DNA from: Podospora bellae-mahoneyi | Taxonomy: Eukaryota; Ascomycota; Sordariomycetes; Sordariales; Podosporaceae | Assembly: GCF_035222275.1 (NCBI RefSeq) | Contig: NC_085883.1 | Span: 496,001-560,000, forward strand | Length of the DNA: 64,000 nucleotides | Direction of reading: 5' to 3' | Part shown: positions 11,772-22,034 of the stretch, piece by piece | How the letters are laid out: each line of letters starts with the position of its first letter | Numbering within the stretch: position 1 is the stretch's first letter | Position numbers and translations under genes: made by a program | The notes under the pieces: generated by a model | The model's input: the letters and a program-made list of their open reading frames with translations, nothing else | What the model was told of the DNA's origin: nothing | The model's database searches: none

Positions 11772-13717
11772 ATGTCTTTCAACTGGCGTCGACCCTTTCG
11801 GTCGCGGGACGACAACGATGAGCCAACGACACAGGATGCGCCGGCACTGACCCGGGTCAACAGCGCCGAGGTGTCAGACGGTAGCCTCAAATACACGCTG
11901 GAGAAAGGAGGCAATGACTCCCAGCCGTCATACCAGGAGGCCACAGGAGCCCCAGTGGAGAGTCGCTCGCCGCTGGGGTACTCTGTCGGTCCAATCACCA
12001 TCATCTTCCTCAATGTCAGCAAGATGATTGGGACTGGTGTTTACTCTACACGTTAGTAGCCCCTAGCCGCCGGTTTTGGAGAGACACTGACAGAAGACAG
12101 CCTCCGCCATTCTTAGAGGGACTGGCTCAGTCGGGCTGAGCATGATCTACTGGACCCTCGGCTTCTTCACCTCCATCTCCACTCTCTCCGTCCTCCTCGA
12201 ATTCGCCTCCTACTTCCCCAACCGCTCCGGCAGCGAAGTCGTCTACCTCGAGCAAGCCTACCCCCGTCCCCGATGGCTCTTCCCAACAGCCTTCGCCTTC
12301 CTCAACGTTGTCCTTTCCTTCAGCAGCGGCAACTCCATCGTCTGCGCGCAATACCTCTTCCGCATAAACGGCCACACGCCCTCCCCCTGGGAACTCAAAG
12401 GCGTAGCCATCGCCGCGTACACCGTTGCCTTCCTAGCCGTAGTCTTTCACACCAAAGCCTCCTACGCCTTCTCCAACGGAATCGGCATTGTCAAAACCCT
12501 CACCCTCATCTTCATCGCCATCACCGGGCTTGTCGTCCTAGGAGGCAACATCTCCTCCATCCCCGACCCCCATTCCAACTTCCGCAACGCATTTGACGGC
12601 CTCCCTCCTACCCCTTACGGCCTAAACAACGCCCTCTACCGCATCATTTTCTCCTACACCGGCTTCGACAACGCCTTCAACGTCGTCAATGAGGTAAAAA
12701 ATCCCATCAAAACCCTCCGCCGCAACACCTTCATCTCCGTCTTCCTCGTCGCCGTCCTCTACAACCTCGCCAACGTAGCTTACTTCGCCTCCGTCCCCCT
12801 CCCTGATCTCCGCGCCGCAAAAGAAATCACCGCCTCCTTATTCTTCACCGCAGTCTTTGGCTCCTCAAACGCGGTTCGCGGACTCAACTTCCTCATCGCC
12901 CTCTCCTCCTTCGGTAACCTCGTCACCGTCCTCATCGGCTCCTCCCGCATGATCCGCGAATGCGGTCGCCAGGGCGTGTTGCCGTTTCCTAGATTCTGGG
13001 CGACCACACGACCATTCGGTACACCGATCGGGCCTTACTTTGTGAAGTGGTTCATGACAGTGATCATGATCTTGGCCCCGCCGGCAGGCGACGCGTTCAA
13101 CTTCGTGGTTGACTTGCAGGTTTACCCTTCTTCGTTGTTTCACATCTTGGTTGGTATAGGACTTTTCATCGTCCGATACAGGAGGAAGAAGCTCGGGTTG
13201 GGAAGGGGCGAGTTTAAAGCGTGGACTGTAGTGGTGGTGTTTAATATCCTGGTGTATGCGTATTTGCTTGTGATGCCTTGGTACCCTCCCGAGGGCGGAC
13301 CATACGCGGGAAATGTGAGCTTTTGGTATGCGACTTATGTTGTTACGGGGACTGGGATGTAAGTTCTCCTCCGCTGCTCTCCTCACTTGATTGACAAGCG
13401 AAAGGCTGACATGGGCTGGAAAAAGTTTGCTCGGTTGCGGCATCTACTACTACGCCTGGATCTGGCTCCTCCCCAAGTTGAGAGGGTACCGCATCCGGCA
13501 AGAGGTTCTGACGCTGGAAGACGGAGCGCAAAGTCACAAGGTGATCAAAGTACCTGTCGAACAACTGGCAGAGTGGGACGCCACTCACGATGCTGTTGGA
13601 AGACCGCTCAACAGGACAGACAGCCACTCTGGCGACTCCGAACGCATCGGTGTATCAAGCACAGCAAGAGAAAAGGGCCAAGATGGCAATGTGAGGGATG
13701 TAGATCCTGAGAAGTAA
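11772..13717 (+). CDS. Amino-acid permease, high-affinity methionine permease (MUP1/LAT) type
   Basis: Three exons (11772-12051, 12101-13358, 13426-13717) give 609 residues. A hydrophilic N-terminus of about 70 residues precedes the first helix, ITIIFLNVSKMIGTGVYSTP. That motif, followed by SAILRGTGSVGLSMIYW and then SGSEVVYLEQAYPRPRWLFP, is characteristic of the fungal methionine permease branch of the APC superfamily. About 12 membrane segments can be read, ending with LLGCGIYYYAWIWLLP in exon 3, followed by a hydrophilic tail rich in Asp, Ser and Thr. The predicted role is proton-coupled uptake of methionine, cysteine or a related amino acid at the plasma membrane. Exon 2 is strongly C-biased at third positions, which produces long antisense shadow frames. 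Confidence 0.87.
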
Positions 13718-13987
13718 TTCGTCAGAGCTGTGCGAGCTGCTTGGTGACATGGGGGGGCAACAGATCTGCTAGGCTAAGAGAATATTGTAGGCTAGAGTGT
13801 AGCAATTGAAGAATTTCACTTATTCTCCCAGGCAATACCTCATCTCATCATCTCCCAACTATGAACCGCACGCGGTTTTCCCGCTCCTCTGATGGTTGGC
13901 CTTGGTCGATGCCCCAGCCACCTATGCCATGGACCGGTCAGCAGGTGGAAGCGGGTTCTTCCTGGCAGAGATTGGTATGACTGTGCT

Positions 13988-16243
13988 CTACACCAGAGTG
14001 ATTGTCTGTAATTCCCACTTCTCAATCCATCCCACATCCCATTGATCTGCACGAACCCACAGCATTCCCACCCGCTCATACACCTCATCTTCCCTGCCAA
14101 CAACACGACGAAGAGCCAGACACATGAGTCTCGCGTCGTCCTGTTTATATGCCACAGTGCCATCTTTTTTGAACGGGTTCTCTTCAGAGCTTATTCTAAC
14201 CAGGAGTGCCAGGTACTCGTTCTTTTGATCAAAATACGCCGGTTGGATTTCCGTTTCTTCAATGGTAGCTTCCACCCAGTCATACTGCCTCCACACAGAC
14301 AGAATAGCATCATCCCCCACATCATCCACCTCGTGGATATAAAGCAGCGCAGTGGTAATGTCAAGACCTTTCCTTCGGGAGCACCCATCGACCGGTTCAT
14401 CCCAAGAGCCGTCACCTATGCTGGGTTCGTGGTTGGGGCCGGGGAAGTAAGACTTGGGGAAGACTTGCTCACTTCGGTATAGTTTCTTCGTACGGCCCCG
14501 CAGGACTAGACGAGCGTTCATGATTTCACCAAAAGGATTGGAGGGGTTCTTCGGCTCAACGTGGGCTTCGACCAACTTCAAATCATATGGACCCTGCCCG
14601 TAATCCGTCGTGTAGCCGTCCCACTGAATTGTATCGTCTGTTACTGCCCAAGACCATGACGGCGCTCGATAAGGTTGGACGTGGCGGGCAATTTGCGTCT
14701 CTTCCTTCCAAAGAAGCCCATTCCTAACGTCACTGCTCCAAAGACCGGCGAGATATCTCGCCCCCAAACTGGCGTGAAGTCTTTGTGTGATGCCGGACAG
14801 GGCTGGAAGCTTGTCGCTCCCAAATGTGAGGGTCCTGTTTGAGTATTCTCCCACAAGCGAGTAGTACTCCCGGAAGAGATCTTTTCTTTTCAATGGCTTT
14901 GCCGAAAGGTCGGAGGCGTTACTGGCGTCGAGCACCGCGGTTATGTCGTCAAAGACCGAGTGAGCTCTCTTGTCCCCTTCAGGCAGGATGCCAGCCTCAG
15001 CCGATTCCTGGCCAGCGCGGCATCTCCAGTATATCTGATGTCTTCCGTAGATAAGGTGGCGGCGCGAGAGTAGAAACTCCTGAAATGTCCAGCCTCTTGA
15101 GTTCAGAACGCAGGCCATATCTAGCCTCCTCAAATCCTCGCGGTCATTAGGATGCCTCCATTCCAGTTTCAACTTTCTAGCTTCACCCTGTTCCGATAGC
15201 ATCGTGAGAGGGACCGACATGGGTGGTGGCCCCGCGGTTGAGGCTGGGTTGAGAATTCCTGCGGTACTGCGCTCGGATACAAACGCTGATATTGTAAAGG
15301 TAGAGGATCCGTAGATCTGAGCCATCTTTTTCGACTCGACTTCCCAATCCTGTCTGGAATCTTGCATGATACAGAGTGAGTCAATCCATAGGTACTGTAT
15401 GCCCAGCTTTCGCGTTATTGTTATTGCGTCTCGGAAGTTTGCCGGGAGGCTGTCGAACGAGAGCGATGTCGTAAACGTATCCAGTGTTTTGGTGGTCAGG
15501 ACAGGCTCGATTCTCCCGCCCCAGCAGTGGCTCAGCGCTACAAACGGAGCTTGAGACCCGTGCGAATGGACAACTCTGAGTGTTTTGAAGTCGTTATCTG
15601 GAGTCCCTACATCGACTACTCTTGTCGGAAGGGTTGGGACCTTGTTATCCTGGCAGCATCTGTGACATTGCTGACATTTTTGTAACCACGACCTCGCGAT
15701 CTCAAAGTTCTCCTGTGAGCCAAGATCGCTGTCGAGCTCGGAAATTCCAATCCGTACATTCTTCAGAGTTATTGGCTGATCCGGGGGTACCACCAACCTC
15801 AGTGGCATGACAGGTATCTCGTAGTGAAGCTGTATCACATCGTCATCGCCATAGTCGACATTCATGAAACCGCCAACTTGCACAGCAAGAGTGTCCATAA
15901 TGGTGATTGATGATAAATTATCACGATATGGATACGTGCTGGTGAGAGCGATCTTGACATCCGACTGCTCCAGGCTTTTCGCTTTCTCGTACATCGACAT
16001 GGTCTCATCCTGGCTGCTAAGCCCGAAGTATTGGTCTTCTTCGACGGGATTTTGTTTGAAGGCGTGGATGATTAGCTGACAAAGGTCGCAGCCTTTTATC
16101 GCTGACTGTTCAAGGTCGTTGAAACTCTTGTGATGCTTGTAATATGCTGAAGACGGGAAGTCATGAAAGCCAACCTCCTGTTTCGTCAGTTCAAACAGGT
16201 GTTGGATGGACAGCTCTGTACAAAGTGGACATCGAGTAGACAT
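13988..16243 (-). CDS. HET-domain protein, long form
   Basis: One exon. ATG at 16243 gives 751 residues beginning MSTRCPLCTEL. An in-frame ATG at 16303 would add 20 residues, and the frame upstream of that has only GTG. An N-terminal module contains Cys pairs (CPLC at 5-8, CDLC at 52-55) and a later CQQCHRCC (190-197). The HET domain follows with its three classical blocks: APFVALSHCWGG near 232-243, IQYLWIDSLCIMQDSRQDW near 282-300 with AQIYGSSTFTISA, and SRGWTFQEFLLSRR further on. HET proteins control heterokaryon incompatibility and cell death; the partner locus is unknown. The frame is intact, with no sign of the decay seen in the copy at 6.6-8.6 kb. The C-terminal half has no recognised domain. 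Confidence 0.87.
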   Translation of the reverse strand: MSTRCPLCTELSIQHLFELTKQEVGFHDFPSSAYYKHHKSFNDLEQSAIKGCDLCQLIIHAFKQNPVEEDQYFGLSSQDETMSMYEKAKSLEQSDVKIALTSTYPYRDNLSSITIMDTLAVQVGGFMNVDYGDDDVIQLHYEIPVMPLRLVVPPDQPITLKNVRIGISELDSDLGSQENFEIARSWLQKCQQCHRCCQDNKVPTLPTRVVDVGTPDNDFKTLRVVHSHGSQAPFVALSHCWGGRIEPVLTTKTLDTFTTSLSFDSLPANFRDAITITRKLGIQYLWIDSLCIMQDSRQDWEVESKKMAQIYGSSTFTISAFVSERSTAGILNPASTAGPPPMSVPLTMLSEQGEARKLKLEWRHPNDREDLRRLDMACVLNSRGWTFQEFLLSRRHLIYGRHQIYWRCRAGQESAEAGILPEGDKRAHSVFDDITAVLDASNASDLSAKPLKRKDLFREYYSLVGEYSNRTLTFGSDKLPALSGITQRLHASLGARYLAGLWSSDVRNGLLWKEETQIARHVQPYRAPSWSWAVTDDTIQWDGYTTDYGQGPYDLKLVEAHVEPKNPSNPFGEIMNARLVLRGRTKKLYRSEQVFPKSYFPGPNHEPSIGDGSWDEPVDGCSRRKGLDITTALLYIHEVDDVGDDAILSVWRQYDWVEATIEETEIQPAYFDQKNEYLALLVRISSEENPFKKDGTVAYKQDDARLMCLALRRVVGREDEVYERVGMLWVRADQWDVGWIEKWELQTITLV

Positions 16244-16910
16244 GATGAGGATGACGTTGGAAGTGCAAGGTGAATTTCCATGTTGCCCAGCAAAAGGTTT
16301 CATCAAGTGCTGTTGGTTCGAGCCGGATGAGGGCGAACGGAAACTCACCAGGGCCCGCCCCTCACGTGATTATTACCTGTTGGTCTCACCAACTGGAATT
16401 TTTTTTAAAGCAGTGTTGAGGCCCTTCGTGACCAACATATATCACTGGTGAACTAACATGATGATGGAAGAGCTACGGCGTAATGAAAAGCTCAATCGCA
16501 CCATGAGGTCGGTGAATTTACGGCTTGTTCCGGCCCAAGATCCCAAAGCCTCCCTCTGCATCCTGGTGCCCCAAATCAGAAAGAGCCAAGCGACTTCTGG
16601 GACAGGCCGTTGAGATGCTGGTAAGGGTCATCATTGGTCAGATACTGGAAATAAGCGATCCAAGACCGCACCAAACATCCACAAATTTGGTGGCGCCCGC
16701 GTTAGCCCAGTTCGAGCTGAAAATCCCGGACTGGTCGAGAACCATTTCGCCGTCGGTAGTCGCATGCGAGGCTTCGGGGCTGCCTCACCGTCGTTCTGGC
16801 CACTTTTTTTGTGGTATTTCTGTCGTCCTCTCGCTCGATTTTGGTGCGGAAGGTCGGTTTGTTTTGTTCACGATCCGTCGATTTTTGGCGTCATTTGGCG
16901 GCAAACAGAA
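16244..16910. other. Divergent intergenic region
   Basis: Shared upstream region of the HET gene (minus) and the membrane-protein gene (plus). The open frame continues upstream of 16911 to an ATG at 16764, but that extension is Phe/Trp-rich and does not look like protein, so it is treated as leader. No other feature was seen. Confidence 0.45.
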
Positions 16911-18398
16911 ATGGACATCATCGACAAAGTGAAGGGCTCCACTGACGAGCAGGAGCCCCACCCCGGGAACCCGTTTATTGCCGGCGACCCATCCTCCAAC
17001 TCGGACCGCGATGAAGACACTCAGGCCAGAGAAGACGCGAACAACGCCCACGATGTCGAGGAGGAAAAGGAGTCGATACTGCCCAAGTTGGGACTGCCGA
17101 TTGCGCTCCTGGTCGGCGCCGCCATAATGGGAGGGGGGACCTATGCCGTCGTCGCATATGTTCAGAATCTGGTTGCGAACGCTGCGGTGGACAATGATGA
17201 GGCCAAATGGATCCGACTGGCGAGAACTGACGCATATGATGGTTGTTACTTAGGTTGCACCAGTTGCGATGACCCCAACTTTGCGTACAATGCATGCCAG
17301 CTCACCACCCGTGTTGATGTCAAGGGCGTTATCTGCAATGCGAACAAGATGTGGAATTGGGCTGTCGAGGACCGGTACCCAAAGGAGTGTCTGAAGGCTG
17401 TCAGCAAGGTCATCATGGGTGATGCGCTCGAGGACCTGAAGAACCACTATCGCAAGCGGTACGCCATCATCACCGTTGCCATTGTAGGCGGGTTAGCTGT
17501 CGGCTTTCTGGTCTACTTTCTCTGGCGCAAGTTCGCCAAGCCGAAAGAGACTCCCAAACCATGGTCGACGTATGACCAAACCCCAGCTCCGTTTTCCATC
17601 AAGCGGCCAGCAACATGGAAGCTGCCCAAGAAAGAGAAACCCGAGAAGACAAAGACCGAGCACACCGACAAGATCACGACCACCACCACCACCACCCCAA
17701 CTACATATGAGCCAACAAACCTGGCCCCCCACGGAGCAGTCGCAACAGTCCCCATCGTCTCCCCCTCCCGCTCCTCCTCTCGTTCATCCTGCTCCTCAAG
17801 AGCCTCATCCACCCACAGCGCCCAACGCATCCCTACCCCCCCCACCTTCGACCTCCCCCGCCCCAGTTCCTCCCGGGTCTCCTCCTGCTCCTCATCCTCC
17901 AGCCCCCGCCTCTCAACCCTCATCGGCGCAGCCCTCACTATCACCACCTCAGGCGCCTCCGCCTCCATCTGCATCCGCGACCAACCCTGGACCCAACACT
18001 TCATCACCTCCTCCCCCTCCCTCACTCAAAAAACCATCACTGGCACCATCCACGGCTGGTTCTCCGAGTGCTACCAAATCCAAAAATGCAAGCAAAAGTG
18101 CCGGTGGTCCTGCTCAGGCAGCTCATGCGGAAATAAATGCAGCAAGGAGTGCCACATGGAGGACAGGACGAAAAAGGAGCCAAAGGTGTTTGTCGATGCT
18201 GTCGTGCCGATGGTAGCAAAGTGCGGGTTTAAGATGGTGGATACGCTGAGCGGGAGTGAGACGCCGACGGTGAGGGTGGCGAATGGTGGGATTGAGAGGG
18301 GGTTATATGTGAGGATTAGTGTTAGTGGGTATAATGTCACGGATGCGAGGAGGACAGATAGGAGCGTGGAGTGTTTGCATGCATTGGGGGGTATTTAG
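16911..18398 (+). CDS. Orphan two-pass membrane protein with Cys-rich tail
   Basis: A single exon of 495 residues from ATG 16911 (MDIIDKVKGS), chosen over the ATG at 16764 because acidic, protein-like sequence starts here. Residues 1-55 are acidic. A hydrophobic helix spans about 60-86 and a second about 184-206. The loop between them carries at least six Cys, including C-x3-C-x2-C at 112-119. After the second helix come a basic stretch and a long Ser/Thr/Pro-rich segment (RSSSRSSCSSR, a run of Thr). The C-terminal domain has a dense Cys cluster (CKQKCRWSCSG, then CGNKCSKECH). Cys in both the loop and the tail suggests disulfides or metal binding. I do not recognise the family and give no function. 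Confidence 0.7.
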   Translation: MDIIDKVKGSTDEQEPHPGNPFIAGDPSSNSDRDEDTQAREDANNAHDVEEEKESILPKLGLPIALLVGAAIMGGGTYAVVAYVQNLVANAAVDNDEAKWIRLARTDAYDGCYLGCTSCDDPNFAYNACQLTTRVDVKGVICNANKMWNWAVEDRYPKECLKAVSKVIMGDALEDLKNHYRKRYAIITVAIVGGLAVGFLVYFLWRKFAKPKETPKPWSTYDQTPAPFSIKRPATWKLPKKEKPEKTKTEHTDKITTTTTTTPTTYEPTNLAPHGAVATVPIVSPSRSSSRSSCSSRASSTHSAQRIPTPPTFDLPRPSSSRVSSCSSSSSPRLSTLIGAALTITTSGASASICIRDQPWTQHFITSSPSLTQKTITGTIHGWFSECYQIQKCKQKCRWSCSGSSCGNKCSKECHMEDRTKKEPKVFVDAVVPMVAKCGFKMVDTLSGSETPTVRVANGGIERGLYVRISVSGYNVTDARRTDRSVECLHALGGI

Positions 18399-18646
18399 GG
18401 AGTGTGATGGTTTGGTTTGGGTTGTTTACTTGGAGTCAGGGGGTGTTCAACGGGGTTTTGACGGCATATAATGGGCGGAGAAATACGCGCGTTATCATGA
18501 TACCAGAATGTTTTAATTCTTTTTTTGTCTTGGTCAAGCCTCGACTGCAAGGAAACGAGGGAAACACCGGACATGATGGGAGACTGAAACAAAAAAACGA
18601 ACAGAAACGAAATGCTTGCTGTTGACAAAAATGCAAAAGATACATG

Positions 18647-18735
18647 TCCCCTCGACCGGAATCGAGCCGGTGACCTTTCGGTATCAATAAATTCCTTTAC
18701 AGCCGAACGTGATAGCCAACTACACCACAAGGGGA
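18647..18735 (-). tRNA. tRNA-Tyr (GTA) with about 14-nt intron
   Basis: The minus strand folds as a cloverleaf. The acceptor is TCCCCTT paired with GAGGGGA, and the D arm lies around GGTGTAGTTGGCTATCAC. The anticodon stem TTCGG/CCGAA encloses loop CTGTAA plus an insertion, and the T arm is CCGGCTCGATTCCGG. The anticodon GTA reads Tyr codons. About 14 bases after position 37 form a canonical-site intron, as expected for eukaryotic tRNA-Tyr. Total length is 89, giving 75 after splicing. Confidence 0.88.
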
Positions 18736-19894
18736 TTTGAATTTGTTGTAGACCTAGGGCGGATTCTGTACTTGTGTGGCAGTGGAGATATGCGGGAATT
18801 ATGCGTCATTCGCCGGTGGCTTTCGGGCCGAAAACCGCGAGGGGTGAGCTGGTCTGTGCTTTGTGCCACCACAATTCTTTGTCTTTTAACATCTTTAAAG
18901 AGGACCACATTTGGGTAAAAAGGTGTGAAAGGGGATGGCTAGGAGTTGGAGAGATCTGATGTCTGGATGACGTGGTTCCGATAACTCGGTTCCTGCAGAA
19001 GCGTCTCTTGGCAACTGAAGAATCTTCACACAAACCGCCTTCCAATGTTTTGTGGGCGGACACAGCTCTGGCGAAAACAATGATCGGACGAACCCCACCA
19101 ACCACTGCCAACCTCAGCGTTTCATCGACATTTTCCGCAGGCTGATCTTCTATAAACAACATCTCATCCAATGAACTGTCCCAAGTCAGGCGTTCTTGGG
19201 CGGGTTGCTGACGACAACCCCGCCCAATATATTCCCAGAATTCCACAGTCCGTCCCAGATTGTCACCACCACGTTGCCTTGGCCGCCCCCGAAGGCCGAG
19301 ACAACTTACATCCAGTATCGATAGCAATGGCAGCTTTGAAACGCAGTGGCTTACTGCACGCTGCACCTACCCGGCACTTCCTCCACAAAAATCAGGTACA
19401 GCATTGAGCTTGTCAGGCACCTTTCCGCTGGCAGAACCGGGTGGTTCGGGAGATGGGCTGGGATCATCCTCTTTGCCCGGGTTACACTGCCCTCGACCTC
19501 TTCTGCATGTAGGCACCCAACCACCAATGGCGGTTGTCAATGCACGGCTTTTGCTTGCTGATTTGGCGGCGGCAGATGGTCCATGACGATGGCGAGCTGC
19601 ATATCAGTGGGTGTCCTTTGTGGGTTCCCAACCTGCACAAGTGGAAGCGGACGGATCCGGTGTTGTTGCCATTCGCCCCGGCAGGACCTGTCGATCCATT
19701 GTGTATCCTGGCCTAAACCCCTGATGCTGTAGATCAAAAAGTATGCATGCTTATTTCATAATCAATGGGTAAAAGGTGGTCAAGCTGCACCTTTGGTAGT
19801 TCCCGAGCTCCCACATCACCACCACCGCCTTCTTTCTTTCTCCAGTCCCTCTCTTTTCCCTCGCTATCGTCTCTCCTTCTATTCTCAACACATA
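18736..19894. other. Intergenic region upstream of the S28 peptidase
   Basis: About 1.1 kb with no supported gene. A 186-codon minus-strand frame (18806-19366) has no motif. A CT-rich stretch just before 19895 is typical of fungal core promoters and leaders. Confidence 0.45.
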
Positions 19895-21688
19895 ATGAAA
19901 CCCCCAACTATCACCACCACCCTCCTCTCCCTCCTCCCCTTCACCCTCTCCCACCCCTCCACCCCCCACCCCCTCATCCCTCCCAAAGTCGACCTAGGCC
20001 CCTACAACCCCTCCCACACCCGCCGCTCCTCCCCCCACCACGGCTCTGGCCTCTTCCCCCAGCTCCTCTCCCATTCCTCCCCCTCCCTCGGCACATTCGG
20101 CCAACGATACTGGTACTCAACAGAATGGTACTCCGGCCCAGGCGCCCCAATCATCCTCTTCAACCCCGGCGAACAAGACGCCTCCAACTTTGACGAAGCC
20201 TACCTCTCCAACCAGCGGTTGCCAGGCCGCATAGCACAAGCCGTCGGGGGTGCCGTCGTGGTGGTGGAACATCGCTATTACGGGGAGTCATCCCCCTTTG
20301 AAGAGCTAACAGAGGAGAACTTGCGGCATTTGACGCTGGAGAATGCGCTGAGGGATATGCAGTATTTTGCGAGGGAGTGGGATGTCCTGAAAGAGGCCGG
20401 GGATGGGACGGGGAACGGGGGGCCGGCGTGGGTTTATACTGGGGGGAGTTATGCGGGGAGTTTGGCGACTTGGCTGAGTAGATTGGAGGAGAAAGAAGGG
20501 GAGGAGGGGAAGGAGAGGGCGTTTTTTGCTTATTATGGGAGTAGTGCTGTTGTGGAGGCTATTGGGGATTTTTGGCAGTATTTTGTTCCGGTTTTGGAGG
20601 CTATGCCGAAGAATTGTACGAGGGATGTGGAGAGGGTGGTGGAGTTTGCGGATGAGGTTTTGGGGGGTGGGACAGAGGGGGAGAAGGAGGGACTGAAGGA
20701 AAAGTTTGGGTTGGGGGGGTTGGAGGATGAGGATTTTGCTGCGTGAGTTTCTTGTTGCTATCTGGGTTGGTTGGATGGGATGGTGTGCTAACAAAAGACA
20801 GGGAGTTGACTTGGGGTTTGGCGTCGTTGCAGACGACGCAGTTTTACTCGGAGAAGAATATAGGGTACTCGCCGTTTTATCGGTTTTGTGATTATGTCGA
20901 GGGGATGTATCCAGTGGACCCCAATGCAACCGTTCCTGGAGAGGACGGGGTTGGGCTTGAGAAGGCGTTGGAGGGGTATGCGAGGTACATCAAGGAGGAT
21001 GTCGTTCCTGGTTGTGTGTCTCCCATTTCTTCTGGACGTCGCATTGAAGCTAACAATATCTCTAGTCTGTGCCAAGTCCGGCTACCCTGAATGGCAAGAT
21101 GAAAACAGCACCCTCTGCCTCCAAAACATGAACGCTTCCTCTCTGGCCTTCACCGACTTGTCAGTAAAGAACTGGGGAAACAGACAATGGTGGTGGCTTC
21201 TCTGCAACGAACCGTTTGAGTGGTGGCAAAGCGCACCGCCACTGTCATCGTCCTACCCAAGAGTCATCTCCGAGTACGTAACAGCAGAGTACTGGGCTTC
21301 CCTGTGCCCGCGATTCTTTCCAAACACGACCTATACCTTGGCGGAAGGCAAGACAGCGGGCGATGTCAACGTCAGAACAGGTGGCTGGGACTTGACGTCG
21401 AACTTGACGAGAACGATGAATACAAATGGGCAGTATGATCCATGGAGGGATGCCACGCTGAGCAGCACGTTCCGACCTGGTGGTGTAGTGACCGAAATGG
21501 AAAAGGATGGGCTGCAGGTGAGGTTGGTGAAAGGGGGGACTCACTGCAGCGACTTGGTTGGGCTGAACTGGGAAGCGAACGCCGAGCTGGATGGGTTAGT
21601 GGATGGGGTTGTTGACCAGCTGGCATGGTGGATAGGGCAATATCACAGTGATGCCTACGACAGAATGAGAAACACGACGCGGAAATAA
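19895..21688 (+). CDS. Secreted serine peptidase, family S28
   Basis: Three exons (19895-20742, 20802-21010, 21066-21688) give 559 residues. ATG 19895 is preferred because it starts a signal peptide (MKPPTITTTLLSLLPFTLS) that the longer frame would bury. The S28 (prolyl carboxypeptidase-like) signatures are all present: VVVVEHRYYGES, the nucleophile in TGGSYAGSLATW (Ser185), Asp477 in NGQYDPW and His512 in GTHCSD. The catalytic triad is complete. Several N-x-S/T sites fit secretion. Such enzymes release residues after proline from peptides outside the cell, often at acidic pH. Exon 1 switches sharply from C-rich to G-rich third positions near 20300, an odd but in-frame change. The tRNA-Asp follows closely. 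Confidence 0.9.
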
Positions 21689-21808
21689 GAAGGTGGTACT
21701 CAACAGTGATGAAGTTATGAAGTTGATGACGAGCGTTTGTTCAAAGACATGGAAGTTTGCAAACCCATATTTTTCAAAAAGATCACAAAAATAAATCAGA
21801 TCATAGGA

Positions 21809-21888
21809 CTCTCCCACCGGGAATTGAACCAGGGTCTCGAGCGTTGTTGGGTGACAAGCTCACATACTGACCACTATTCTATGGAAGA
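21809..21888 (-). tRNA. tRNA-Asp (GTC) with about 8-nt intron
   Basis: On the minus strand the acceptor TCTTCCA pairs with TGGGAGA (one G-T pair) and is followed by discriminator G. The D arm contains TAGTGGTCAGTA. The anticodon stem TGAGC/GCTCG surrounds TTGTCA plus an extra CCCAACAA, and the T arm is CCTGGTTCAATTCCCGG. The anticodon is GTC. Total length is 80, leaving a standard 72-base tRNA when the 8 extra bases after position 37 are removed. That is a very short intron. Confidence 0.82.
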
Positions 21889-22034
21889 CTGAGCAGATGT
21901 TGGCACCTGCTATAGGCTGTTGCCGCAGTTTTACACGGAACAAGCTATTATAATGTTTGTGTCAACTTCGCTGTGTTTCGTTTAGTAAACCCCCTGGTCC
22001 CGGACTGTAAGTTATCGTTCCGAATCATGACTCT

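Noticed and set aside
16764-16910. N-terminal extension of the two-pass membrane protein to the upstream ATG
   Set aside because: The extension is Phe/Trp-rich with unusual composition, whereas ATG 16911 begins ordinary acidic protein sequence.
17513-18025. 170-codon minus-strand frame rich in Glu
   Set aside because: It is the complement of the Ser/Pro-rich linker of the membrane protein; low-complexity shadow.
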